The notes: generated by a model from the sequence alone, not told the origin. DNA of 32,998 nt from Bordetella parapertussis (GCA_945906935.1 CAMDSO010000041.1:1-32998), one strand, 5' to 3'. Positions 1-7,616 are shown, numbered from the stretch's first letter. Program-made: numbers and translations.

Positions 1-2
1 TA

Positions 3-51
3 TAGCATCGCCTCCCACCGCTTCCGCGTTACGCGCAGGGCGGCGATGCTA
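3..51. repeat. Inverted repeat upstream of first binding protein gene
   Basis: A 10-bp perfect inverted repeat (TAGCATCGCC at 3-12, GGCGATGCTA at 42-51) encloses a smaller nested hairpin (CGCG, TTA, CGCG at 25-35). There is no T-run afterwards, so it is not a clear intrinsic terminator. It lies about 55 bp before the start codon at 106 and could be a leader structure, an operator or the tail of an upstream unit. The function is unknown. Confidence 0.4.
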
Positions 52-105
52 AAATCGCTAGGCATAAAACGCCGGCCTTGATTCATCGAAAACAGGGACC
101 ATCAC

Positions 106-1080
106 ATGCTCGAGACATTTTCACGTGCAGTCATATTGGCACTCTCCAGTAGTTTGTTGACTGCTACCGTCGCCGTTGCAGCGGCGTATCCGGAACGGCC
201 CATTACCGTTGTTGTGGCATTCGCCGCGGGCGGCGCGACTGACATTTCGACCCGTATCGTCGGCAAGTTTTTGAGCCAGTCGCTGGGCCAGCAGATCATC
301 GTCGACAACCGCGGTGGTGCCGGCGGCATGATTGCGGCAAGCGCGGTGATGCGCGCCAAACCTGATGGCTACACGCTACTGTCGTCGTCCAGCGTGTATG
401 TGGTGACGCCCAGCCTTTATAAAAACGTGCCGTACGATCCGCAGAAGGATTTTCTGCCGCTGGTGGAATTCGGTGCTTCGCCCAATGTGATGGTGGTGCA
501 TCCTCAGGGTGGCATTAACAGCCTCGCCGAACTGATTGCGCAGGCGCGTGGTAATCCCAATTTAATCAGCTACGGTAGCCCCGGACTGGGCACCACGCCG
601 CAACTCGCCGCTGAAGTGCTCAAGCTGCGCACCAAAACCAATATGGTGCATATCGCCTTCACCGGTGGCGCGCCGGCGGTGCAGGCGGTGTTGAGCAAAC
701 AGATCCAGATGATGTCGGCGAGTTTGTCTTCGGTGATGCCGCAGATTGCGGGCGGCTTGTTAAAGCCCATCGTGCAGACCGGCAAGGAGCGCTGGCCTGA
801 TCTGCCGAATACGCCAACCATGGCGGAAGCCGGGATCCCTGATGCGGTGTCGGACACCTTTCAGGCGCTGTTCGCACCGGCCGGCACGCCGCCCGAAGTC
901 ATGGCGAAGCTCTCCAAAGAGATCATCGCGGTGTTGGCGCAAAAAGAGGTGTGCGACGCGTTGTGGAAGGCCGGACTCAAAGTCACCGCCGCTAGCCCTG
1001 AGGCCTTGCGTGCGCGTATTACGCAGGAAGTGCCGATGTGGCGTGAGGTGATCGAGAAGGCCGGCATCAAGGCTGAATAG
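106..1080 (+). CDS. Bug/TctC-family tripartite tricarboxylate transporter substrate-binding protein
   Basis: This is a periplasmic solute-binding protein of 324 aa, the usual length of the family. An N-terminal signal peptide (residues 1 to about 26, hydrophobic core, AAA before AYPERP) is followed by the family landmarks YPERPIT, AAGGATDISTR, DNRGGAGG, KPDGYT, then HIAFTGG where most members have HVPYKG. Such proteins bind small carboxylates or similar ligands and normally deliver them to a TctA/TctB-type carrier. No carrier gene is in the window. The ATG at 106 has an AGGGA Shine-Dalgarno at 94-98. The gene lies 90 bp upstream of the UGSC selenoprotein gene in the same direction, so the two are probably co-transcribed and share a substrate pathway. 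The ligand cannot be told from the sequence. Confidence 0.93.
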   Translation: MLETFSRAVILALSSSLLTATVAVAAAYPERPITVVVAFAAGGATDISTRIVGKFLSQSLGQQIIVDNRGGAGGMIAASAVMRAKPDGYTLLSSSSVYVVTPSLYKNVPYDPQKDFLPLVEFGASPNVMVVHPQGGINSLAELIAQARGNPNLISYGSPGLGTTPQLAAEVLKLRTKTNMVHIAFTGGAPAVQAVLSKQIQMMSASLSSVMPQIAGGLLKPIVQTGKERWPDLPNTPTMAEAGIPDAVSDTFQALFAPAGTPPEVMAKLSKEIIAVLAQKEVCDALWKAGLKVTAASPEALRARITQEVPMWREVIEKAGIKAE

Positions 1081-1170
1081 CATGACTGCGTCGTCCCGGG
1101 AATGTGGGGCGCGGGCATTTTTGATTCGGATGTATATCGAGCTGAGGCATATTTACCGGGGAGCATTGCC

Positions 1171-2910
1171 ATGAGCAGCATCAGTAGTGAACCGAAATAC
1201 GAAGTCGTGTGGCCACTCGGCACCTCGGCTTACAAAACCCGCGCGCCGAATGCGCGGGTCGATGATTTATCCGGCAAAGTGGTCGGTGAACTGTGGGATT
1301 ACCTGTTTCGCGGCGAAGAGATTTTTCCGATTCTTCGCGAAGAATTGACCAAACGTTTTCCCGGCATCCGCTTTGTCACCTACGATGTATTCGGTAATGT
1401 GCACGGGCCGCAGCAGCGCGAACTGGTGGCCGATGTGCCCAAGCTGCTCAAACAGCATGGTTGTAATGCGGTTATCTCTGCAATAGGCGCCTGAGGCGCC
1501 TGCACGCCCGCCGTGTTGCGGGCGAGTGCAGCGGTTGAAAACGCCGGCTATCCGGCGGTGTCCATCATCTCCAGCGGATTTCTCAAGCAGGCGGCGGTGG
1601 TAGCCAAGGGCCTTGGTTTGCCCGATATGCCCATCGCTGCGTATCCCGGCGTACCGATGACCGACAGCAAGGAAGAGTTGCGACGCAAGGTGGTGGAAGA
1701 ATTGCTGCCGCAGATCGTTGCCGGCTTGTCGAAACCGGTCGGCACACTGTCGGATGATGTTGCGGAGGTCGAGCCGGCGCCGCGCGATATCGTGTATCGC
1801 GGCACGCTCGATGAAGTCTACGAACACTTCCAGAAAAATTTCTGGGCTGACGGTATGCCGGTGATTCCGCCAACGCTCGATCGCGTCGAGCGCTTTTTAA
1901 AATTTACCGATCGCGTGCCTGACGAAGTGCTCGGACCGTGCCCGCCGGCCAATCGTCTGGCGACGGTGTGGAATGTGGCGGTGAACGGTGTCATGGCGGG
2001 CTGCCGGCCTGAATATATGCCGGTGCTGCTGGCGGTGATCGAAGCGATCCTTGACCCGGTTTACAAAATCGAGGACGCTGGTTCGACCCCGGGCTGGGAA
2101 TCGCTGATCGTCATCAACGGCCCGATTGCGCAACAACTCGGCTTTAATTCCGGACAGGGGGTGATGCGCACCGGCATACAGGCGAACACCAGCGTCGGGC
2201 GTTTCCTGCGCATGTTTTTACGCAACGTCGCCGGCTTTCATCATGCGCCCGAGGGCGCCGACAAGGGCAGCATCGGCCAGAGTTTTCTGGTGGCTGCCGC
2301 CGAAAACGAAGAGGCCGTTGCCGAGATCGGCTGGCAGCCCTACAGTGTTGATCGCGGCTTCAAGGCCGGCGACAACCTTGTCACCGTGCAAAGCGTGGTC
2401 GCGATCAGTGCGCCGACTTATACCGGTAGTGAGAAGGCGGTCGAGCACGCTGAACTGATCGCCGATGTGATCGGGCAACGCGCCTGTGGCTATTGGACGG
2501 CGATCGGCATGGTCTACAGCAACTGGCATCCGCTGATCATGTTGGGACCGAGTATTGCCAAAGTGTTCGCAGAGGACGGCTGGAGCAAGGATGATCTGCG
2601 CCGCTATCTCTACGAGAATGTGAAGATTAAAGCGTCACTGGCCGAACGTTATGCCTGGAACTGCGGGCAGACCGGTTTTCGCGTCAACAATTATGTGAAG
2701 CAGGGCCTGCTGCCGCCGGTCTATGGTGAGTCGGATGATCCCGAGCGCTTGATCCCGGTGTTTCATCATCCGGAATGGATCGGCATCATGGTGGCCGGCG
2801 ATTGGGGGCGTAACCAGTCCAAGGGCTATGTCAGCAACCACATCCAGGGTCCGCCGGTCAGCAAGGCCGTGCGCTTGCCACAGAATTGGGATAGGCTGAT
2901 CCAAGGATAA
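1171..2910 (+). CDS. UGSC-family selenoprotein with fused C-terminal domain (in-frame Sec TGA at 1492-1494)
   Basis: Read through the TGA at 1492-1494, this gives 579 aa with Sec at residue 108. Residues about 8-187 match the UGSC (seleno)protein pattern: an alpha/beta domain in which VISAIGA is followed by Sec-Gly-Ala-Cys-Thr, then an amphipathic helix and GYPAVSIISSGF. Known members have Sec-Gly-Ser-Cys or Cys-Gly-Ser-Cys here; Sec108 and Cys111 form a CxxC-like redox pair. Residues about 205-579 form a second domain with MAGCRPEYMPV (Cys278), INGPIA (315-320) and ANTSVGR (338-344), for which I know no assigned reaction. The start at 1171 has GGGGAG 8 nt upstream; an ATG at 1102 lacks a good ribosome site. 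A predicted SECIS hairpin follows the TGA directly. Without Sec insertion only 107 residues would be made. Binding-protein genes lie on both sides, suggesting a catabolic or redox step on an imported compound. The reaction is unknown. Confidence 0.88.
1492..1531 (+). promoter_or_regulatory. Sec codon plus predicted bacterial SECIS element
   Basis: TGA at 1492-1494 is followed by a hairpin: CTGCACGCCCGC (1500-1511) pairs with GCGGGC (1518-1523) and GTGCAG (1526-1531), leaving a 2-nt GA bulge and a 6-nt apical loop CGTGTT (1512-1517). All 12 pairs are Watson-Crick. The loop G (1513) is 19 nt past the TGA, within the spacing typical of bacterial SECIS elements bound by SelB, which also need a G at the start of the apical loop. 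It lies wholly inside the coding frame. This is a structure seen by eye, not a folded prediction. Confidence 0.82.
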
Positions 2911-2936
2911 AATTAAAACACTGCGCGGAGGATGTG

Positions 2937-3908
2937 ATGAAAATGCGACTTGCCTTGAGCATGCTGGCGATGGGAGTTACAGCGGGATCGGTAGCAGCGG
3001 CGGAGAACTGGCCGACCAAGCCAATACGTTTCATCTGCCCTTATGTCGCTGGCGGTGCGGCAGATATTTTTTCACGCACCATTGGACAAAAGCTCGGCGA
3101 GGCTTTTGGTCAGACCGTTATCGTCGACAATCGCGCCGGTGCCAACGGCGGTATCGGCACCGAACTGGCGGCGCGTGCGCAGCCCGATGGCTACACCATC
3201 CTGCTGGGGCAGAGCGGGCCGCTCACCACCAATCCGGTGCTCTACAAGAAGATCGCCTACGATCCGATCAAGGATTTCATTCCGGTGACGCAGGGCACGC
3301 TCTACATGTATGTGCTGGTGGTGCCGGCGGCTAATCCGGTAGCCAACATCAAGGACATGATTGCCTGGGTCAAATCAAAGCCGGGTGTGCTGACCTACGG
3401 CTCGACCGGTATCGGTGGCGGCAATCACCTCGCCGGCGAGCTCTTTAATCTGATGACGCAGACCAAGTCGATACACGTGCCCTACAAGGGCAGTGCGCTG
3501 GCGCTGGCTGATTTGTTGGGCGGCCAGCTCAGTTATATGTTCGACACCACCATCACCTCGGTGCCGCAGTTGAAGGTCGGCAAGTTGAGGGCGATCGGTG
3601 TCACCGCGTTGAAGCGCTCGAACTCCCTGCCTGAAGTGCCGACGATGGATGAGCTGGGTCTCAAGGGTTTCGAGATCACGCAGTGGCAGGCGGTAATGCT
3701 GCCCGCTGGCACGCCTCAGCCCATCGTCGATCGCTTGCATCGCGAGGTGACCCGAGCGCTGAAAATGCCGGATGTGATTGAGCGGCTGGCGACGCAGGGC
3801 GGCAACGAACTCGTCGGCAATACGCCGGAAGAGTTTGCGCGCGTGATCAAGAACGACCTTGCGAAATATGCGAAGCTGGTGAAAGAGGCGGCGATCAAGA
3901 TCGAGTAG
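2937..3908 (+). CDS. Bug/TctC-family tripartite tricarboxylate transporter substrate-binding protein
   Basis: This is a periplasmic binding protein of 323 aa from the ATG at 2937, which has GGAGGA at 2927-2932. A GTG directly before it is less likely because it would nearly touch the ribosome site. The signal peptide covers residues 1 to about 21 (ending VAAA before ENWPTKPIRF). Family motifs are all present: YVAGGAADIFSR, DNRAGANGGIG, QPDGYT, YGSTGIGGGNHLAGEL and HVPYKGSALAL. It begins 26 bp after the UGSC selenoprotein stop and so completes a probable three-gene operon of binding protein, selenoprotein and binding protein. It is clearly divergent from the gene at 106, so the operon may handle two related ligands. 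A strong terminator follows 22 bp after its stop codon. Confidence 0.94.
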   Translation: MKMRLALSMLAMGVTAGSVAAAENWPTKPIRFICPYVAGGAADIFSRTIGQKLGEAFGQTVIVDNRAGANGGIGTELAARAQPDGYTILLGQSGPLTTNPVLYKKIAYDPIKDFIPVTQGTLYMYVLVVPAANPVANIKDMIAWVKSKPGVLTYGSTGIGGGNHLAGELFNLMTQTKSIHVPYKGSALALADLLGGQLSYMFDTTITSVPQLKVGKLRAIGVTALKRSNSLPEVPTMDELGLKGFEITQWQAVMLPAGTPQPIVDRLHREVTRALKMPDVIERLATQGGNELVGNTPEEFARVIKNDLAKYAKLVKEAAIKIE

Positions 3909-3930
3909 TACAGCGTCGCCAGATGGATAA

Positions 3931-3959
3931 AAAAAGCCCCGCGTTGCGGGGCTTTTTTT
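3931..3959. terminator. Bidirectional intrinsic terminator
   Basis: The hairpin GCCCCGC / GCGGGGC (3936-3942 and 3946-3952, loop GTT) is flanked by A5 or more on the left and T7 on the right. It can end transcription from both sides: the binding protein gene (+) stopping at 3908 and the Sec-glutaredoxin gene (-) stopping at 3976. The two selenoprotein genes are therefore in separate convergent transcription units. Confidence 0.88.
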
Positions 3960-3975
3960 ATCCAGCGAACAACTT

Positions 3976-4749
3976 TTATTCCCAAAGTCGTTCGGGCAGC
4001 GGGAGACCCGCCAGCGTTTCCGGCTTCAAACGCGCTTTGGGTTCGATGCCGCGGCCTTCGAGCACGGCCGTGAGCTGGCGCGCGTGTTGTGCCGAGTGCC
4101 AGGTCGAGCGTTCATAGAGCATATAGATCGGTTGCATGCCAAAAAAGGTTTTCACCTTCTGCTGGCAGGTCTTGTCGTCGAGCTTGTCCCACCACTGCTG
4201 CAGTCGTGCAATGACGCTCTCGCCATAACGTGCGATTTCGTCACCCGTGGTGAAGGTGCCTTCTGCTGGCGGCACATTGGCGAGCTGAACCGCATATTCG
4301 ACGCCGTCTTCCACGCTTTCGAGAAAGGCTTCGCCAACACGGAAGACGTGATGGCACATGAGACGGATCGAGCGGTCGCGGTTGGCGACCACGCGTTCAT
4401 TCAGTGCGGCGTCGGGTAACTGGCGGATCAGGCCTTGTGCGGTGCGTAGTACGTCGATCCACTTGCCGATCAACTGTTCCGGCGGCAGTGGTTGGTGGCC
4501 GGTGCCCTGCAGACCGACGAATTCAGCCACGTCCTCGAGGTTCTGGCCGAATACAAATTGTTCCCCGCGCGCGACCACCGGCACATTGCGCACGCCGAAG
4601 GAAAGTAATTTCTCGCGTCCGCCGGCGTCGTTGAGAACGTCAATCGCGATGAAGTCGATGCCTTTTTTCGAAAGAAACTCTTTCGCTCGAAGACAGCTGC
4701 TTCAACCCGGTTGGGTGAATAGTATGAATTGTTCGCTGCTTGGGGTCAT
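3976..4749 (-). CDS. Selenocysteine glutaredoxin-like domain fused to DinB-like domain (in-frame Sec TGA at 4702-4704)
   Basis: From the ATG at 4749, reading through the TGA at 4702-4704 gives 257 aa with Sec at residue 16. The N-terminus is a glutaredoxin/thioredoxin fold: strand QFILFTQPG, redox motif Sec16-Ser-Ser-Cys19, helix LRAKEFLSKKG, strand IDFIAIDV, then NVPVV (55-59) with the cis-Pro (57) typical of the fold, and a final helix NLEDVAEFVG. Sec replaces the first Cys of a CxxC site. Residues about 90-235 are helical and resemble DinB/YfiT proteins, with possible metal ligands His133/His134, His218 and His222 in CHHVFRVGEAF and STWHSAQHARQL. The reading frame is closed upstream by a TAG, and no ATG lies between the TGA and the conserved part. 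A conventional call would begin at the GTG at 4593 and lose the active site. A thiol or peroxide reduction role is inferred; the DinB assignment is moderate. Confidence 0.85.
4659..4704 (-). promoter_or_regulatory. Sec codon plus predicted bacterial SECIS element (minus strand)
   Basis: On the minus strand, TGA (4704-4702) is followed by a two-part stem. The lower stem TGTCTT (4695-4690) pairs with AAGGCA (4664-4659), including one G-T wobble. A 4x4 internal loop separates it from the upper stem CGAAAGA (4685-4679), which pairs with TCTTTCG (4675-4669). The apical loop is GTT (4678-4676), with G as its first base, 24 nt after the TGA. Distance, stem length and the apical G fit bacterial SECIS rules. 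Structure seen by eye. Confidence 0.75.
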
Positions 4750-4857
4750 GGGAGCTTTCGCAGAAGGAAAATAAAGACTGCACAGAGCGTACTACCCGTC
4801 GGCGCGCGGCGTCAAGCAAGCGTTGCCATTGCCCGCGCTGGGGGCGCGGATTCTCGA

Positions 4858-4866
4858 TGATATAAT
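4858..4866 (+). promoter_or_regulatory. Extended -10 promoter for the glutathione transferase gene
   Basis: TGATATAAT contains a perfect TATAAT at 4861-4866 with an upstream TGn extension. No good -35 hexamer sits at the usual spacing, as is common for extended -10 promoters. It is 45 bp before the start codon at 4911, in the gap between the divergent Sec-glutaredoxin (-) and glutathione transferase (+) genes. Confidence 0.6.
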
Positions 4867-4910
4867 CTGATTCGTAAAACGTTGTATAAACAGGAAGAAC
4901 GGACGAGAGT

Positions 4911-5522
4911 ATGAAGTTGATTGCAGCGCTTGCCAGCCCCTACAGCCGCAAGGTGCGTGTCGTACTGGCGGAAAAAAAGATTGAATACGAATTCATTGTT
5001 GAAAATCCGGGTGATCCGGCAACACGTGTTCATGAATACAATCCGCTCGGCAAGATCCCCGTGCTGGTCCTCGACGACAATACGACCTTGTTTGATTCCC
5101 GTGTAATTGTCGAATATCTCGATCATGCAAGCCCGGTCGGCAGACTGATTCCAGACGACACGCGCGCGCGCACCCAGACACGCCGCTGGGAGGCGCTGGC
5201 CGACGGTTGCACGGATGCCGCCAATGCGGTGGTGGTTGAAAAACGTCGTGCGGCAGACAAGCAAAGTGCCGAATGGATCGCGCGTCAGCAGGGCAAGATC
5301 GACCGCGCGCTGAAAGCCATGTCCGAAGAGCTGGGCAATCGCAACTGGTGTAGCGGCGACCATTACAGTCTTGCCGATATCGCGGTCGGCTGTGCATTGG
5401 GCTATCTGGACATGCGTCTGCCGGATACCCATTGGCGCAGGGATTATCAGAATCTCGAAAAACTGTCCGAGAAGCTCAACAAGCGTCCGTCGTTCGTTGA
5501 TTCGGCGCCGCCGAAAAGCTAG
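4911..5522 (+). CDS. Glutathione S-transferase family protein
   Basis: This is a 203-aa protein, normal for a bacterial glutathione transferase. The N-terminal thioredoxin fold (residues 1-80) has ASPYSRKVRVVL, where a Ser/Tyr replaces the catalytic Cys of glutaredoxins, then NPLGKIPVLV with the cis-Pro, and LFDSRVIVEYLD, the glutathione gamma-glutamyl binding element (DS). The C-terminal all-helical domain contains YSLADIAVGCALGYLDMR, the conserved N-capping and hydrophobic staple region of the family. It probably conjugates or reduces an electrophile with glutathione in the cytoplasm; the substrate is unknown. It is divergent from the Sec-glutaredoxin gene with 161 bp between starts, so both thiol-redox genes may share a control region. 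It has its own extended -10 promoter. Confidence 0.92.
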   Translation: MKLIAALASPYSRKVRVVLAEKKIEYEFIVENPGDPATRVHEYNPLGKIPVLVLDDNTTLFDSRVIVEYLDHASPVGRLIPDDTRARTQTRRWEALADGCTDAANAVVVEKRRAADKQSAEWIARQQGKIDRALKAMSEELGNRNWCSGDHYSLADIAVGCALGYLDMRLPDTHWRRDYQNLEKLSEKLNKRPSFVDSAPPKS

Positions 5523-5573
5523 TTTTCAGCTGTGCGTTTCCCGCGGGCACAAGAAAATGATCCGATGGCGGGC

Positions 5574-6650
5574 CTACTCGATAATGCCGCCGCCCAGACA
5601 GACGCGGCTTTCGTAGACCACCACCGATTGCCCGGGTGTGACCGCCCATTGTGATTCTGCAAAGCTGATTTCGCAGCGCCCGGCCGTCAGGCTCTTGATC
5701 GCGCAGGGTGCATCTTTTTGCCGGTAGCGCGTCTTCGCGTTGTAGACCCACTCACAATGCGGCGCTTCGCCGCTGATCCAGTTCAGATCGGCGCTACACA
5801 GGGTGTTGGACAGCAGGGCGTCGTGTTCGCGTCCTTGCACTACAATCAGCCGGTTATTGGGCATGTCCTTGGCGGCAACATACCAGGCGTCGCCGTCGCC
5901 TTCGCGTGTGCCGCCGATACCGAGGCCCTGACGCTGACCGATGGTATAAAACATCAGCCCCATGTGGCGGCCCACCATGCGGCCGTCAACAGCCCATATT
6001 TCCCCCGGTTCTGACGGAATATAGCGGTTGAGAAATTCACGGAAGGGCCGTTCGCCGATGAAGCAGATACCGGTGGAATCCTTTTTCGCGAAATTCGCGA
6101 GTCCGGCTTTACGTGCCATTTCGCGTACTTCGCGCTTGTAGAGACCGCCGAGCGGGAACAGCGTTTTCGACAACTGGCTCTGGTTCAGACGGTAGAGAAA
6201 ATAACTCTGGTCCTTGGTGCCATCCTCGGCTTTCAACAACTGGCTGAGGCCGTCGACCTCACGCACCTGCGCATAATGACCGGTGGCGATGCGTTCAGCG
6301 CCCATCGCCATGGCGTGGTCCAGAAAGGCGCGGAACTTGATTTCCGCGTTGCACAGCACATCCGGATTGGGGGTGCGGCCGGATTTGTATTCGCGCAGGA
6401 ATTCGCTGAAGACGCGGTCCTTGTATTCCTTCGAGAAATTCACCGCTTCGATATCGATGCCGATGCGGTCGGCGACCGACACCGCGTCGATCAAATCCTG
6501 CCGCGAGCTGCAGTATTCATCGTCGTCATCGTCTTCCCAGTTCTTCATGAAAAGACCGATCACCTCGTAACCTTGTTCTTTCAGCAACAAGGCGGCGACC
6601 GATGAATCAACGCCGCCTGACATGCCGACAACGATACGTGGTTTGTTCAT
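5574..6650 (-). CDS. mnmA: tRNA-specific 2-thiouridylase MnmA
   Basis: MnmA makes 2-thiouridine at the wobble position of Lys, Glu and Gln tRNAs, activating the tRNA with ATP and accepting sulfur relayed from the Tus proteins. The ATP-pyrophosphatase loop GMSGGVDSS is at residues 9-17. The catalytic cysteines are Cys100 (in [12 protein letters not shown]) and Cys196 (in [12 protein letters not shown]). Length from the ATG at 6650 is 358 aa, close to the family norm; an open frame runs further upstream but has no homology value. The gene starts 2 bp after the Nudix gene stop, so the two form an operon, as in many proteobacteria. The 2-thiouridine it makes is also the substrate for tRNA selenation by SelU, but no SelU gene is here. 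Confidence 0.97.
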   Translation of the reverse strand: MNKPRIVVGMSGGVDSSVAALLLKEQGYEVIGLFMKNWEDDDDDEYCSSRQDLIDAVSVADRIGIDIEAVNFSKEYKDRVFSEFLREYKSGRTPNPDVLCNAEIKFRAFLDHAMAMGAERIATGHYAQVREVDGLSQLLKAEDGTKDQSYFLYRLNQSQLSKTLFPLGGLYKREVREMARKAGLANFAKKDSTGICFIGERPFREFLNRYIPSEPGEIWAVDGRMVGRHMGLMFYTIGQRQGLGIGGTREGDGDAWYVAAKDMPNNRLIVVQGREHDALLSNTLCSADLNWISGEAPHCEWVYNAKTRYRQKDAPCAIKSLTAGRCEISFAESQWAVTPGQSVVVYESRVCLGGGIIE

Positions 6651-6652
6651 GA

Positions 6653-7129
6653 TCAGGGCCGGTAGCGGTTGAGTATGTCGAGCGGGTAACGGGTGCCCGC
6701 CAGATAGTCTTCGACGCATTGCAACACCAGCGGCGAACGATGGCGCGCCTGGCTGGCGCGTATTTCTTCGAGGCTCAGCCAGGCGTAGCCGATGATACCT
6801 TCGTCAAGCGCACGTGCTGGTTCGTGGCCACTGGTGTGGCCGGTAAAGGCAAAGCGCATATAAGTGAGACCGGTGTCCGTGCCCTGGCAGTGGTGGTAGA
6901 TGCCCAACAGCGATTCGGGCTCGAAATGATGAGCACATTCTTCGAGCGTTTCACGGATCACGGCCGCCGTCAGTGTCTCGCCCGGCTCAAGGTGCCCGGC
7001 CGGCTGGTTAAGCATGGGGCCGCGCCGCGTGACTTCTTCGATCAGCAGAAACCGGCCTTCATCCTCGATGATGGCGGCGACAGTGACGTCCGGTCTCCAG
7101 ATGGTTTCAATGGAATTCATAGCGGTCAT
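6653..7129 (-). CDS. Nudix hydrolase, NudJ-like
   Basis: This is a 158-aa Nudix pyrophosphohydrolase. The Nudix box is GHLEPGE (45-51) followed by IRETLEEC (58-65): Gly45, Glu51, Arg59, Glu60, Glu63 and Glu64 match the metal-binding signature, while the usual Gly near the end of the box is Ala. The rest ([16 protein letters not shown], then [11 protein letters not shown], then an acidic [15 protein letters not shown]) resembles NudJ, which removes phosphates from nucleotides and thiamin or prenyl pyrophosphates. It sits directly upstream of mnmA, the same order as the E. coli nudJ-mnmA pair. Start: ATG 7129, or the in-frame ATG at 7120. The substrate cannot be fixed from sequence. Confidence 0.92.
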   Translation of the reverse strand: MTAMNSIETIWRPDVTVAAIIEDEGRFLLIEEVTRRGPMLNQPAGHLEPGETLTAAVIRETLEECAHHFEPESLLGIYHHCQGTDTGLTYMRFAFTGHTSGHEPARALDEGIIGYAWLSLEEIRASQARHRSPLVLQCVEDYLAGTRYPLDILNRYRP

Positions 7130-7237
7130 TCTACTGTCTGTCAGCGCGTGGCTAAAAGTGCATTTTGCCGCTGTGTTGCGCCAGCCGGTTTGTTTGCGGC
7201 ATAGTTACGCCCTTGATTTTTGCAATGGCAGGTTGAA

Positions 7238-7543
7238 ATGATACGGAGTATTTGGAGTGCTTTTGCACGGTCACACCGTGGGCGGGAACGTCTTTGGGTC
7301 ATCTGGTGGCTGTGTGGTATCCCGGTGGCCTGGATTGCCAGTGCCCTCGTTATTGCGGCCGAGACGGCACGCGTTGCCGCACATCCGGTTGCGGCCGACT
7401 GGCTCGATGTCGCGCGTATCCTGATTTACACGATGTGGGCGCGCCTGGCATGGCTGTGCTCACATAACGTTGAGTCGGGGCTCTGGCTACCACTGTCACG
7501 TCTTGCATTGACAGCGGGTTTGTTGCTGATGGCGATGGTGTAA
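7238..7543 (+). CDS. Small membrane protein of unknown function
   Basis: This is a 101-aa protein from the ATG at 7238, which has AGG/GGTTGAA just upstream; an in-frame TTG at 7220 is less likely. Three hydrophobic stretches stand out: VIWWLCGIPVAWIASALVIA, VARILIYTMWARLAWLC, and a C-terminal LALTAGLLLMAMV, with a basic N-terminus (SHRGRERLW). It looks like an inner-membrane protein with two or three spans. I recognise no family. It is divergent from the Nudix gene and convergent with the small secreted peptide gene at 7617-7769, with a terminator between them. Confidence 0.65.
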   Translation: MIRSIWSAFARSHRGRERLWVIWWLCGIPVAWIASALVIAAETARVAAHPVAADWLDVARILIYTMWARLAWLCSHNVESGLWLPLSRLALTAGLLLMAMV

Positions 7544-7571
7544 TTCCGCTTACAAGAATCGCGGGCAATAA

Positions 7572-7599
7572 AAAAGGCAGGGAATGAACCCTGCCTTTT
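7572..7599. terminator. Bidirectional intrinsic terminator
   Basis: AAAAGGCAGGG (7572-7582) pairs perfectly with CCCTGCCTTTT (7589-7599) around a 6-nt loop. It lies between the membrane protein gene (+, stop 7543) and the small peptide gene (-, stop 7617) and suits both. It resembles the terminator at 13132-13161, which follows the paralogous peptide gene. Confidence 0.85.
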
Positions 7600-7616
7600 G
7601 AGGAGCGGAAGAAAAA

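Noticed and set aside
1102-1494. A separate 130-codon gene ending at the TGA, followed by an independent gene starting at 1513
   Set aside because: The two halves share one frame with only the TGA between, form one UGSC domain, the GTG at 1513 lacks a ribosome site, and a SECIS-like hairpin follows the TGA. The ATG at 1102 is also less well placed than that at 1171.
3976-4593. A shorter gene starting at the GTG at 4593
   Set aside because: It would cut away the glutaredoxin active site; homologous sequence continues upstream to the ATG at 4749 through the Sec TGA.
4358-4774. Plus-strand open frame overlapping the Sec-glutaredoxin gene
   Set aside because: It is an antisense shadow rich in Arg, Ser and Pro, without family features, and conflicts with the well-supported minus-strand gene.
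4823-4828. TTGCCA as -35 box for the glutathione transferase promoter
   Set aside because: The spacing to TATAAT is over 30 bp, far from 17; the extended -10 explains the promoter better.
5574-6650. Link between MnmA and tRNA selenation as part of a selenium locus
   Set aside because: MnmA is universal in bacteria and the neighbouring gene is an ordinary Nudix hydrolase; no SelU or SelD gene is near, so no special selenium role is supported.
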